The translations under genes were made by a program, and so were the position numbers. The notes under the pieces are model-generated. The model did no database searches. It was not told the DNA's origin and saw only the letters and a program-made list of their open reading frames with translations. From an uncultured Lachnospiraceae bacterium (GTDB taxonomy: Bacteria > Bacillota > Clostridia > Lachnospirales > Lachnospiraceae): a stretch of 64,000 bases of DNA. The DNA lies in NCBI GenBank assembly GCA_947627245.1, contig CANQVH010000005.1, forward strand, positions 1-64,000, given 5' to 3'. Of the stretch, positions 21,946 through 30,505 are shown in pieces; the first letter of the stretch is position 1; every line of letters starts with the position of its first letter.

Positions 21946-24588
21946 ATGGACGGGCAGAGAAAACAGGAAGAGAGGCTTTTCTTTACAGCCTACGTTTTGT
22001 GGATGATATATGCGCTCCTCGGCATCAGCAGGTGGAGAACACTGCCGTACGTCGGAGACGTGAGAGAGTACATGGAAGCGGCCGCGTATCTTGTGCTGCT
22101 TGCACAGCTTCTGACACGGACAAGGTATACCGGAAGAGATATTGCGGGACTGTTTCTGATTGCGGCGGTCTGTGCGCTGGCAGGGCTGACGCAGTACAAC
22201 GACCAGATCATACCGGCGACGATTTTTCTGTATTTTTCCAGAAATATTGACTATCGAAAAATACTGAAGTGGACATTTGTCATTCAGGCAGTGTTTCTGA
22301 TAGTGACCGTGTCCGCCTCGCAGCTTGGATTGATCGAGGATGTCATCTGGAATGAGCAGGGACGCATACGGCACAGTCTGGGCTATGACTATTGCGGGTA
22401 TCCGGCGCATCTGCTTTTGTTTATGACCTTGATGTGGTTCTGCATCAGAAAAAAGATTCGGATCGCGGACGGAATTTTCTTGCTTGTGCTGAATTATCTG
22501 ATGTACCGCGTGACGGATTCCAGAACGGATTTTGTACTTGCCGTACTTGGAATCGCCGGGTATCATGTCTGGACAAGGAATTATCGATTTTCGTGGATCG
22601 ACAAAGTACGAGGATTTGCGGAACGGTATGCTTTTGTTGTGCTAATGGTCGGAACGACGGCGATTCACCTTTTCTATCGGCCGGAGATCAACTGGATGCA
22701 GCGTCTGAACACAGCGCTCAACGGAAGGCTGGCTCTCGGGAACCAAGCGATCCGGACGTACGGATTTTCTCTTTTCGGGGAGGAGATACGCTGGTTCGGG
22801 CAGGGCGGCCTGAAGGTGGATCCGAATCGAGTCTACAACTATGTAGATTGCGCGTTCCTCAAGGAAATGCTGACGTACGGCGTGCTGTTCATGGCGGTTC
22901 TTGCATTCGGTTATTACCTGCTCGGAAGAAAAACTTCAAGAGAAAAAGACCATGTGCTCGGCTGGTCGATTCTGATGACTTTGGCATACGGCGTGTTCAA
23001 CGCGCATTTGTGCATGCTGATGTTCAACGTATTTATTCTGGCGCTTGGGCGTCTGCTGGCGGATGATGAGGCGGGAGAATATGTGAAGCAGACGGACGGG
23101 CAGAAGAACGAACAGAAAAACGGGCAGAAGAACGAACAGAAAAACGGACAGAAAAACGGACAGAAGAACGAACAGAAAAACGGACAGAAAAACGAACAGA
23201 AGGCCGGGAAAACGCTTGGAATGCAGGAAAACGGCGGATTGCTTCACGCGTGCAAAGGCCTGTGCAGGAAGCTTGAGGAACAGTCGGACAAGTTTATGGC
23301 TGCGGTTGCGGACTGTCGGCCGACGCGAGCCGGTGAAAAAACCCGGCATTTTCTGCGAATCGTTGTGATGCTGGCTGTGCTGTGCTATGTCACGGCGATT
23401 CAGGGAGCAGGGGCCAATACGCTGTCAAAGTATGCGTCGATGCATATGTGGCTGGTCTGCGGAGCGCTTCTGGTACTGACGCTGCTGTGCTGCGAGGAGA
23501 ACGGACGGAAACGCCTTTCGGGGAGCAAACTGCTTTGGCTGACGATCGCTTTTCTGCTTTTGATCTGCGTATCGGATCTTTTGGTTGAGAAGCGCTTTCG
23601 GTACGGCGGCTTTTATCTGCTCGCGTTCGGCGGATTGTTCTGCAGGGCGTGGTGCAATATGCGAAGACCCGAGCAGTTGATCGGAGAGCTTCGGTCTGCA
23701 TGCAGGATCTGGTTTGTCGGCGTGCTGATGTGCTGTGTTTTCTTTGTACCGGCGTTTTTCGGAGTCTGTTATCCGGGAATATTTGTGAACGCGGGATATC
23801 TGGGCGTGAGCCTGCTGCCGGTGCTTGCCGTATTCCTGAGCGGCGTTTCCGGGGGAAAAAACGGGATCCCGGACGGGGTGTGCGCCGTTCTGGCGTTCTA
23901 CCTGATATGGCTGAGTCAGCAGACGTTGGTATTTTTGGCTGCTGCGGGGCTGATTATGCTGTTTTTGGTTTTCCGTTTTTGCCTTTGGATACAGGCAGAC
24001 GGAAAGGAAAAGGCGCGGCAGGCGTTGTGGGCGCTTTGCACGATCGCGGTTGGCGTGGCGGCTGTTTTCCTGCTGCGGGAGCTGCTGTACCGTATCGCCC
24101 CGCTTTTCGGAGACGGACTGGCTTATAAGAAAGAGGCGATTCAGGAGCCGATCATAGAATCGCTGTCTGAGGGAGGCTGGCTTTCCATGCTTCAGGACCG
24201 TCTCTGGAATTGCAAGGAGTATCTGAAGCAGATCAATCTGTTCGGACACAAGTACCTAGCGAAATTTGCGGGCAAGAAGCGCTGGGCGCAGAACAGCATC
24301 GCGATGAACGGCTTCCGTTACGGGGCTGCGGTCGGCGCGGCGTATGCGGCGATGCTTGCACTGTATCTGTGGCAGGCGATCCGGCTTTCTCTGCGGGAAA
24401 AGAATTTCTTCGCGCTTGGTGTTGCGGTTGCCTGTTTGGCTCCGGCTATGACAGAGGCGGTAGAGATGCCATTTATACAGATTGCGTGGCTTGGATTGTA
24501 TTTTGGTCTGGCATGGATCCTCGTGTCGAACCGTAAGGAGAAGAAAAATGCAGTTTCTGAATATCGAAATCGACAATCTGACCTTTGA
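21946..24588 (+). CDS. Double-length polytopic membrane protein, O-antigen polymerase-like halves
   Basis: 880 aa. The N-terminal part (1-370) and the C-terminal part (about 460-865) each have around ten hydrophobic segments. The first half carries a large outer loop ending in FGQGGLKVDPNRVYNYVDCAFLKEMLTYGV, a layout common in Wzy-type polymerases and O-antigen ligases; the second half has a comparable loop (GKKRWAQNSIAMNGFRYGAAVG). Between them lies a hydrophilic linker of NGQKNEQK repeats from a 12-bp array (23089-23208). Proteins of this kind are usually about 400-450 aa, so this looks like a fusion or tandem duplication. First gene of the locus; the next gene overlaps its 3' end by 41 bp. 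Polymerase or ligase activity is inferred from layout only. Confidence 0.65.
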   Translation: MDGQRKQEERLFFTAYVLWMIYALLGISRWRTLPYVGDVREYMEAAAYLVLLAQLLTRTRYTGRDIAGLFLIAAVCALAGLTQYNDQIIPATIFLYFSRNIDYRKILKWTFVIQAVFLIVTVSASQLGLIEDVIWNEQGRIRHSLGYDYCGYPAHLLLFMTLMWFCIRKKIRIADGIFLLVLNYLMYRVTDSRTDFVLAVLGIAGYHVWTRNYRFSWIDKVRGFAERYAFVVLMVGTTAIHLFYRPEINWMQRLNTALNGRLALGNQAIRTYGFSLFGEEIRWFGQGGLKVDPNRVYNYVDCAFLKEMLTYGVLFMAVLAFGYYLLGRKTSREKDHVLGWSILMTLAYGVFNAHLCMLMFNVFILALGRLLADDEAGEYVKQTDGQKNEQKNGQKNEQKNGQKNGQKNEQKNGQKNEQKAGKTLGMQENGGLLHACKGLCRKLEEQSDKFMAAVADCRPTRAGEKTRHFLRIVVMLAVLCYVTAIQGAGANTLSKYASMHMWLVCGALLVLTLLCCEENGRKRLSGSKLLWLTIAFLLLICVSDLLVEKRFRYGGFYLLAFGGLFCRAWCNMRRPEQLIGELRSACRIWFVGVLMCCVFFVPAFFGVCYPGIFVNAGYLGVSLLPVLAVFLSGVSGGKNGIPDGVCAVLAFYLIWLSQQTLVFLAAAGLIMLFLVFRFCLWIQADGKEKARQALWALCTIAVGVAAVFLLRELLYRIAPLFGDGLAYKKEAIQEPIIESLSEGGWLSMLQDRLWNCKEYLKQINLFGHKYLAKFAGKKRWAQNSIAMNGFRYGAAVGAAYAAMLALYLWQAIRLSLREKNFFALGVAVACLAPAMTEAVEMPFIQIAWLGLYFGLAWILVSNRKEKKNAVSEYRNRQSDL
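23089..23208. repeat. 12-bp tandem repeat inside the membrane protein gene
   Basis: Ten units of CAGAA(A/G)AACG(G/A)(A/G), eight of them near perfect (23101-23196), flanked by a diverged unit on each side. Because the unit is 12 bp, gain or loss of copies changes the linker by four residues and keeps the frame. Confidence 0.85.
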
Positions 24589-25306
24589 CGAGGCGCTCGA
24601 ACGAATTGACGAGCTGCTGCAGATGCGGGCAGGGGGCTATGTGGTGACCCCGAACGTGGATCATATTATACAGATTGAGAAAAATCCGGAATTCCGGCAG
24701 GCGTATCAGGATGCTGCGCTTGTGCTCACGGACGGTCAGCCGCTGATGTGGATTTCCCGCTGGCTGAACCGCCCGATCAAGGAGAAGATTTCCGGCTCGG
24801 ACCTGTTTCCGCAGCTTTGCGCGCTGGCGGCTGAGAAGGGATACACGATGTATTTTCTCGGAGCGGCGGAAGGCGTGGCGGCGGAGGCTTCCAGACGTCT
24901 GGAACAGAAGAATCCGGGACTTCGGGTCATCGGAACATACTCGCCGGAGTACGGGTTTGAGAAAGATCCGCAGAAGGTTGAGAAAGTGCTTGCGGAGATC
25001 GAAAAGGCGTCGCCGGATATTCTGGTCGCAGGGCTCGGAACACCGAAACAGGAACTTTTCCTGCATAAATACCGCGAACGTCTGGATGGGATCCTTGCTT
25101 TTGGTATGGGCGCAAGTTTGGACTTCGAGGCAGGTAACGTCAGGCGTGCGCCGCGCTGGATGCAGAAGTGCGGGCTGGAGTGGCTGTACCGCCTCTGCAG
25201 GGAGCCGCGGAGACTGTTTAAACGCTATCTGGTTGATGACATGAAGATCTTTCCGCTTGTCTGGAAGTACAGGAAGCAGAAGAAAGAAAGGCTGGAATCC
25301 ACATGA
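24548..25306 (+). CDS. WecG/TagA/CpsF family glycosyltransferase
   Basis: 252 aa, GT26 family. These enzymes transfer ManNAc or ManNAcA-type sugars onto a lipid-linked GlcNAc at the inner leaflet, an early step in teichoic acid or capsule repeat synthesis. Seen: VTPNVDHIIQIEKNPEFRQAYQDAALVLTDGQPLMWISRWL near the N-terminus (with the catalytic-region Asp), YFLGAAEGVAAEAS, ILVAGLGTPKQELFLHKYR, and GMGASLDFEAGNVRRAPRWMQKCGLEWLYRLCREPRRLFKRY. Start 24548 follows AAGGAG and lies inside the end of the previous gene. Overlaps the next gene by ATGA. Confidence 0.92.
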   Translation: MQFLNIEIDNLTFDEALERIDELLQMRAGGYVVTPNVDHIIQIEKNPEFRQAYQDAALVLTDGQPLMWISRWLNRPIKEKISGSDLFPQLCALAAEKGYTMYFLGAAEGVAAEASRRLEQKNPGLRVIGTYSPEYGFEKDPQKVEKVLAEIEKASPDILVAGLGTPKQELFLHKYRERLDGILAFGMGASLDFEAGNVRRAPRWMQKCGLEWLYRLCREPRRLFKRYLVDDMKIFPLVWKYRKQKKERLEST

Positions 25307-26595
25307 GGATCGCGGTTGATCTGACGTCGCTCGCCGACAATCTGTCCGGGATTGAGCGCTACGCGCTGAACATGGCGCTGGAGCTGTTGAAACTGAATAC
25401 GCGGGACACGTTTGAGCTGATCTTCAAGGGTGAGGTATATCCGGATTTTCAGGCGTGGGAGGACAGTCCGAATGTGCATTTTCATGTCCTGAAACCGTGC
25501 AAAAAGCTGCCGTTCAACCAATGGCGCCTGCCGCGGTACCTGAATCGGCTGAAAGCGGATCGATATCTGTTCCTTGCCTTTCCGATGCCTGTGCTGCTTC
25601 GCGGGAAACACGTATACGGAACGATTCACGACATGGGGTGCTGGGACTGCCCCGAGACGATGAAGCGTCAGATGGTTTGGTATTTCCGCCTGTCATATCG
25701 GTGCATGGCGAGAAAAGCGGAGCGCATTATCACGATCTCCGAGTTCAGCAAGAAAAGAATTCGGACGCTCTTGAAGGCGCCGGAGGAGAAGATTGTCGTT
25801 GCGTACTGCGGACTGTCGAGACAATTTCAAACGATGGGAAGCGCAAAAGATGGGGCGAGACCGGATGTGCAGGGAAAATCGGACAAGACAGAGAGCGCTG
25901 GAGGATTGGAAAGTTCGGACGCCGTGAAAGAACCGGAAACTGCCCGCCTCAGAGAGAAGTATCATTTGCCGGAGCAGTATTATCTCTGCCTGTCTACGCT
26001 TGAGCCGCGTAAGAATATGCAGCTTTTGCTGGATGTATATCTGAAGCTGTATCAGGAGGGAAACATTCATACTCCGCTTGTGCTCGCGGGACGCAAAGGA
26101 TGGAAGATCGACGAGCTGCTTGCCCGGGCGAAAGACGTGAAAGGCGAAACAACCGGGGCGGATCGGTTCGCGAAAGAAAAAGAACGGCAGATGCAGTTCG
26201 ATGGAGAGCGAGAGCACGAGTGCGAAGACGACCCGGTGCGGGTGACCGGCTTCATCGAGGATAATGATCTGCCTGCGATCTACCGCATGGCAAAATGCTT
26301 TGTCTTCCCGTCCGTCTATGAAGGATTCGGGATCCCGCCGCTGGAAGCAATGTCGCAGGGCGTGCCGGTCATCGCCTCGGATGCAAGCTCGATCCCGGAG
26401 ATCCTTGGGAATTCGGCAATCTACTTCAAAAATAATGACGCGGACGATCTGCGGCGCGCGCTCTTGCAGATGGAGCAGGGCGGATTTAAGGATCTGGAAC
26501 GTCGTGTGGAAGCCGGACTGCGCAGGAGCAGAGAATTCTCTTATGAGAGAGAGGCCGGGAAGGTGATGGAGGCTTTACATGCAGAAGAACAATAA
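25303..26595 (+). CDS. GT4 family glycosyltransferase with two charged insertions
   Basis: 430 aa, GT-B fold. N-terminal domain has DLTSLADNLSGIERYALNMALEL. The C-terminal nucleotide-sugar half starts at STLEPRKNMQLLL (about 232) and has VTGFIEDNDLPAIYRMA and the donor-binding E-x7-E region FPSVYEGFGIPPLEAMSQGVPVIAS (about 336-360). Relative to ordinary mannosyltransferase-like GT4 enzymes (about 370 aa) there are two low-complexity hydrophilic insertions, about residues 176-214 (rich in Lys, Asp, Ser, Gly) and about 278-309. They sit on loops and probably do not disturb catalysis. ATGA overlap with the previous gene. Last GC-rich gene before the AT-rich island. Confidence 0.88.
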   Translation: MRIAVDLTSLADNLSGIERYALNMALELLKLNTRDTFELIFKGEVYPDFQAWEDSPNVHFHVLKPCKKLPFNQWRLPRYLNRLKADRYLFLAFPMPVLLRGKHVYGTIHDMGCWDCPETMKRQMVWYFRLSYRCMARKAERIITISEFSKKRIRTLLKAPEEKIVVAYCGLSRQFQTMGSAKDGARPDVQGKSDKTESAGGLESSDAVKEPETARLREKYHLPEQYYLCLSTLEPRKNMQLLLDVYLKLYQEGNIHTPLVLAGRKGWKIDELLARAKDVKGETTGADRFAKEKERQMQFDGEREHECEDDPVRVTGFIEDNDLPAIYRMAKCFVFPSVYEGFGIPPLEAMSQGVPVIASDASSIPEILGNSAIYFKNNDADDLRRALLQMEQGGFKDLERRVEAGLRRSREFSYEREAGKVMEALHAEEQ

Positions 26596-26627
26596 AAATA
26601 ACTCGAAGAAAAACAAGGAGGATGTTT

Positions 26628-27332
26628 ATGTATGTAAAATTACAAGAGATGTTGGAGAGAAACCATAGGATATCAAATTTGCGTTTTGATAAGGAACTGA
26701 AAAAAATATCTGATGAAACGAAGCAGGATTATGCGTCTTTGAAGGCGCAAAATGAAATTAATGCGAATAAAATAGTATCGAATTTGACTCATGAACTAGG
26801 AAATGAGATCGGTAATTTAGATGTTGACACACGAATTAAAATGAGTCAATGGCTAAGCGCATGGATTTATTATATCGCGACAGAGAAGCAGTTTGATTCA
26901 AAAAAGCTAATGACATACAAAAGGGGAGATATTGTCCATGTTAATTTCGGATTTAATGTACATAATGAATTAGGAGGAACGCATTATGCTGTTGTTGTAG
27001 AAAACGATAACTCTGCATCAAATGGAACTGTGATGGTAGTTCCGCTCAAATCGGCTGATTCTGAACAAGAAGCAAGAAAAGAAATATATGAACGCACAGA
27101 TGTATATTTGGGAACTGGTATTGTCATTATGGGAAAAGGGAAAGATAAGTATACAATCGCCAAGGTTAATCAAATGCGTGCGATTGATAAGATGCGTATT
27201 TTAAAGCCGCGTAATTCAAAAAAGGATACGGTTTATCCGTTAGATTCTGAAGTGCGGAAAGAAATGCTTGATAAAATTGATAGAAAAATTTCTGAATTAT
27301 ATTTAAAGCCGAAGAAAACCGAAGAAAAATGA
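26628..27332 (+). CDS. PemK/MazF-like toxin-fold protein with N-terminal helical extension
   Basis: 234 aa. Residues about 98-215 match the PemK/MazF barrel: YKRGDIVHVNFGFNVHNELGGTHYAVVVEND, then GTVMVVPLKS and YTIAKVNQMRAIDKMRIL. MazF-type proteins are mRNA endoribonucleases, usually paired with a small antitoxin. No antitoxin gene lies upstream or downstream; instead there is a ~95-residue Lys/Glu-rich N-terminal region. AAGGAGG directly precedes 26622, so 26628 (6-bp spacing) is the preferred start. Base composition falls sharply here compared with the gene before it, which suggests later insertion into the locus. Whether it is an active toxin cannot be told. Confidence 0.8.
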   Translation: MYVKLQEMLERNHRISNLRFDKELKKISDETKQDYASLKAQNEINANKIVSNLTHELGNEIGNLDVDTRIKMSQWLSAWIYYIATEKQFDSKKLMTYKRGDIVHVNFGFNVHNELGGTHYAVVVENDNSASNGTVMVVPLKSADSEQEARKEIYERTDVYLGTGIVIMGKGKDKYTIAKVNQMRAIDKMRILKPRNSKKDTVYPLDSEVRKEMLDKIDRKISELYLKPKKTEEK

Positions 27333-27347
27333 GATAACAAAAACCAG

Positions 27348-27376
27348 TTGACAAAGGCATAATAATGTATTAAAGT
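27348..27376 (+). promoter_or_regulatory. Possible promoter after the PemK-like gene
   Basis: Perfect -35 TTGACA (27348-27353), 17-bp spacer, weak -10 TAAAGT (27371-27376). A second AT-rich -10 choice (TATAAA at 27376) is spaced too far. It would drive a short leader that meets the terminator at 27462. Confidence 0.45.
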
Positions 27377-27425
27377 ATAAAAGCATATATGTGTAATATC
27401 TTTATAGTTTGATTTGACGAGAATT

Positions 27426-27488
27426 TCCCGAAACGGGACTAAAAAATGATTTACTAAAAGGAAAAGTCTGCAGAAATGTAGACTTTTT
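27426..27488 (+). terminator. Hairpin and terminator in the leader before the glycosyltransferase run
   Basis: A small TCCCG-AAA-CGGGA hairpin (27426-27438) is followed by a strong terminator: AAAAGTCTGCA (27462-27472), GAAA tetraloop, TGTAGACTTTT (27477-27487), T run to 27488. No gene ends immediately upstream other than the PemK-like gene 130 bp before, so this could be its terminator, an attenuator for the genes that follow, or the end of a small RNA started at 27348. Confidence 0.75.
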
Positions 27489-27593
27489 CACGTTAGGCCA
27501 ATTTTGTAATTCAAGGTTGTTTAAAAAGCAAAGGTCAAACTGCTATAGCCGAAATAAATAGCAAGCATGGCTAAAACAAAGGTATCGTGAAAA

Positions 27594-28844
27594 ATGGCTA
27601 GTTGTATGTATAAGTTAAAACCTTATCTGAAAGACATCCTTCCCGCGCCGATCCGAAGAGCCGCCAAGATGACGGTGCTCAGACGTATTACGAATCAGAT
27701 CGAACGCGCGGAAATCCTTCCATATCAGCCGGATATATATCCTCAGGGAATCAATCTGATCGGTCCGATTGACAGCGCGACCGGGCTGGGGCAGAGCATA
27801 CGTCTGTTGGAGCGTGTCATCGCCCGCATAGGGCAGCCGTATCTGATCTATAATTTTGAGCAGAATACTCCAAACAAAGTAAACACAGATGCATACGCGC
27901 ATGTCCTGCAGGATGAATTGAAGTACTCAATCAATATTTGGCATGTGAATCCCTCGGATTTTGCAAGAGCATATACGGCACTTGGACAGGGTGTATTTGA
28001 CGGGCGGTACAATATAGCATTCTGGCTCTGGGAGCTTGAAGATTTTCCGGACGAATGGGTGCCATATATCCATCTTTTCAATGAAATATGGACGCCGTCG
28101 GAGTTTATCAGTGAGAGTATTCGTAAAAAAACGAACAAACCGGTATATACCATACCGTATTGTGTATCGGCCGAGACAGACACGCAGCGATACGGGAGAT
28201 CCTATTTTGGATTGCCGGAGGATCAATTCCTGTTCCTGATGATGTACGATTCCCTGAGTGTAAGAGAACGGAAAAATCCGGAGGGAGTCATCAGGGCTTT
28301 CCGAAAAGCATTTTCTGCTGATCAACAGGATGTAGGACTTGTGATCAAGGCAAACTCCGCTTCTCAGAAAGAAATAGAGGAATTGCTAAGGCAGATGGAT
28401 GGATACCGGAATGTCTACATTGTCAACCGAAATTTGCCGAAGATACAGGTGAACAGCCTGATTGCTTGTGCGGATGTATTTGTATCGCTGCATCGGGCAG
28501 AGGGCTTTGGATTGGTGCTTGCGGAGGCGATGCTGAACAAAGTGCCCACGATTGCGACGAATTGGTCTGCAAATACAGAATTTATGAATTCAGAAGTCGC
28601 CTGTATGGTAGACTATAGATTGATCCGGCTGAAAAAGGATATCTATTCATATAAACGTGGCTGCCGCTGGGCCGAGCCGGATCTGGACGATGCCGCCCGC
28701 TATATGGTACGACTGGCAGAGGATCCGGAATTCTATCAGAGAATCACAGATCAGGCGTATCAGTACGCGACGCGTAAGCTCGGAATGGATGCGGTGGAAG
28801 AGCATATAAGATATCGCATAGAGGAAATCGGAAATGGAAGATAA
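27594..28844 (+). CDS. GT4 family glycosyltransferase
   Basis: 416 aa. N-terminal half begins with a basic helix (LKPYLKDILPAPIRRAAKMTVLRRI) and INLIGPIDSATGLGQSIRLLERVI; the C-terminal half has MMYDSLSVRERKNPEGVIRAFRKAF, VFVSLHRAEGFGLVLAEAMLNKVPTIATNWSANTEF, the donor-binding E-x7-E region. The pattern resembles the C-terminal half of the bifunctional enzyme at 30495. Acts on a lipid-linked glycan at the cytoplasmic face; donor sugar unknown. The start codon has only a weak ribosome site (ATCGTGAAAA). Overlaps the next gene by 11 bp. Confidence 0.85.
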   Translation: MASCMYKLKPYLKDILPAPIRRAAKMTVLRRITNQIERAEILPYQPDIYPQGINLIGPIDSATGLGQSIRLLERVIARIGQPYLIYNFEQNTPNKVNTDAYAHVLQDELKYSINIWHVNPSDFARAYTALGQGVFDGRYNIAFWLWELEDFPDEWVPYIHLFNEIWTPSEFISESIRKKTNKPVYTIPYCVSAETDTQRYGRSYFGLPEDQFLFLMMYDSLSVRERKNPEGVIRAFRKAFSADQQDVGLVIKANSASQKEIEELLRQMDGYRNVYIVNRNLPKIQVNSLIACADVFVSLHRAEGFGLVLAEAMLNKVPTIATNWSANTEFMNSEVACMVDYRLIRLKKDIYSYKRGCRWAEPDLDDAARYMVRLAEDPEFYQRITDQAYQYATRKLGMDAVEEHIRYRIEEIGNGR

Positions 28845-30033
28845 AAAGCTGCGCATTGCGCTGGTGAATCAGAGGTATGGGGAAGAGGTAAACGGGGGAT
28901 CAGAGTATTATACGAAAAGGCTTGCAGAGCATCTCAAAATGTTGTATGATGTAGAAGTGTTAACCACAAAAGCTATGGATTATATGACATGGGAGGATTA
29001 CTACGACAAGGACATCGAGAATATAAACGGTGTTACGGTGCGCCGCTTTTCAGTGGCGCATAAGAGAAATCTTTTTGGTATGAAGCTCTACTGGCGCATT
29101 CCCTATCACATTCCGTTTGGGAAAGCATTTTGGGAAGAGAGATGGATGGATGCGCAGGGACCGTATTGCCCGGATTTAATCCATTATATAGAAACACATA
29201 AGGATGATTATGCGGTCATTATTTTTGTCACGTATCTGTATTATCAGACGGTGAGAGGCGTGCCGGCGGCGGCTGACCGTGCGATTTTGCTACCGACCGC
29301 GCATGACGAGCCATATATCTATATGGATATATTCAAACGGCTTTTTCAGACGGCAAAGGGCATAATTTATCTCACGCCCGAAGAAAAGACATTTGTGGAA
29401 GAACATTTTTCGCTTTCGGGTAAGCCGAACTGTGTGACCGGAGCAGGCGTGGATCTGCCGGAGTCCATTGACAATATCAGATTTCGGGAAAAGTATAATA
29501 TCCAATCAGAATATCTGATCTACGTCGGACGCATTGAGCCAAGCAAGGGCTGCAAAGAGATGTTCCGTATATTCGATAAATATAAGAGGCTCCATCCTGA
29601 CAATCCGGTCAAGCTGGTATTGCTTGGAAAGAGCATTATGGACATCCCGGAGAGGGAAGATATTATATCACTGGGATTTGTCTCGGAGGAAGACAAGTTT
29701 GACGGAATCAGCGGCGCGGAAGCATTGTGGCTGCCCTCTCAGTTTGAGAGCCTTTCAATCGTAGTATTGGAGGCAATGTCTCTCGGCGTTCCGGTAATCG
29801 TCAACGGGAAATGCGAGGTATTAAAAGGGCATTGCCAGCGAAGTGGTGCTGGGTTTTGGTATCAGAATGCGGAAGAGGCTATACATGCAATTGATACTGT
29901 CCTAAATAATATTCGGCGGGAAAGTATTTATGAAAAGGCGAAACATTATATTGAAGAAAAATATAAATGGGAAATTATTATTGAAAAAATAGATAGGTTA
30001 ATCAGAGATATTGCATCGAGCTGTAAAATATAA
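28834..30033 (+). CDS. GT4 family glycosyltransferase
   Basis: 399 aa, GT-B. The acceptor half opens with LRIALVNQRYGEEVNGGSEYYTKRLAEHL. The donor half shows LIYVGRIEPSKGCKEMFRIFDKY, LGFVSEEDKFDGISGAEALWLPSQFESLSIVVLEAMSLGVPVIVNGKCEV. All expected GT4 motifs are intact. GGAAATGGAAG lies before the ATG inside the end of the previous gene. Base composition drops from about even GC to strongly AT-rich in the last ~170 bp of the gene, as if a recombination joint lies near 29.85 kb. Confidence 0.88.
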   Translation: MEDKKLRIALVNQRYGEEVNGGSEYYTKRLAEHLKMLYDVEVLTTKAMDYMTWEDYYDKDIENINGVTVRRFSVAHKRNLFGMKLYWRIPYHIPFGKAFWEERWMDAQGPYCPDLIHYIETHKDDYAVIIFVTYLYYQTVRGVPAAADRAILLPTAHDEPYIYMDIFKRLFQTAKGIIYLTPEEKTFVEEHFSLSGKPNCVTGAGVDLPESIDNIRFREKYNIQSEYLIYVGRIEPSKGCKEMFRIFDKYKRLHPDNPVKLVLLGKSIMDIPEREDIISLGFVSEEDKFDGISGAEALWLPSQFESLSIVVLEAMSLGVPVIVNGKCEVLKGHCQRSGAGFWYQNAEEAIHAIDTVLNNIRRESIYEKAKHYIEEKYKWEIIIEKIDRLIRDIASSCKI

Positions 30034-30052
30034 GGATTTAGGTGATTGTCTT

Positions 30053-30505
30053 ATGATTAAGTTTTTTGATGGAAATCTTACTCAGGCTGATTCGGAAAAT
30101 GTATTTAATAATGTGAATCGTTATATACTATTAAACTCTTCAAATGGAGTTCTAGATGACATAGCTGTTCTGAAAGATTTATTAGATGAACAAATTAATG
30201 ATTTAAACAGATATGTCAATTCAATGGATTATTTATATAATATTGATCCAATATTATCGATAGATGCTTCAAATAAAATGAAGAGTTTTATAAAAAAAAT
30301 CATAAGAAAAGTGATACAATGGTGTTTTTGCGATATGGTAGCTAAGCAAACAGAATTCAATACACATGTAGACCAGTATGTTAATTCTGAAGTTATGACA
30401 TTAACAACAATAAGTGGTGAACTTAGTTTTTTGATGAAGAAATTATTAGAAAATGAAAACAAGATAAATAAATTAGTCGAGGATAATGTTAAAAATGAAA
30501 AATAA
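30053..30505 (+). CDS. Small coiled-coil protein resembling the N-terminus of the locus methyltransferase
   Basis: 150 aa, AT-rich. No known domain. After an acidic start (MIKFFDGNLTQADSENVFNNVNRYI) comes a helical region with SNKMKSFIKKIIRKVIQWCFCDMVAKQTEFNTHVDQYVN, then heptad-like helices (ELSFLMKKLLENENKINKLVEDN). The FIKKIIRKVIQW..Q..FN pattern matches FIKKLILKSIKW..Q..YN in the N-terminus of the methyltransferase at 34467, and both lead into coiled coil. The amphipathic basic helix could touch the membrane. Start 30053 is preferred over an upstream ATG at 30011, which lies inside the preceding gene. Its stop overlaps the next gene. A structural or scaffolding role is inference. Confidence 0.6.
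   Translation: MIKFFDGNLTQADSENVFNNVNRYILLNSSNGVLDDIAVLKDLLDEQINDLNRYVNSMDYLYNIDPILSIDASNKMKSFIKKIIRKVIQWCFCDMVAKQTEFNTHVDQYVNSEVMTLTTISGELSFLMKKLLENENKINKLVEDNVKNEK

Noticed and set aside
23089-23208. Possible CRISPR-like array
   Set aside because: Units are 12 bp and contiguous without spacers, in frame within a gene; a coding tandem repeat.
26622-27332. Transposase or integrase at the left edge of the AT-rich island
   Set aside because: The protein is PemK/MazF-like; no transposase, inverted repeats or target duplication were seen anywhere in the island.
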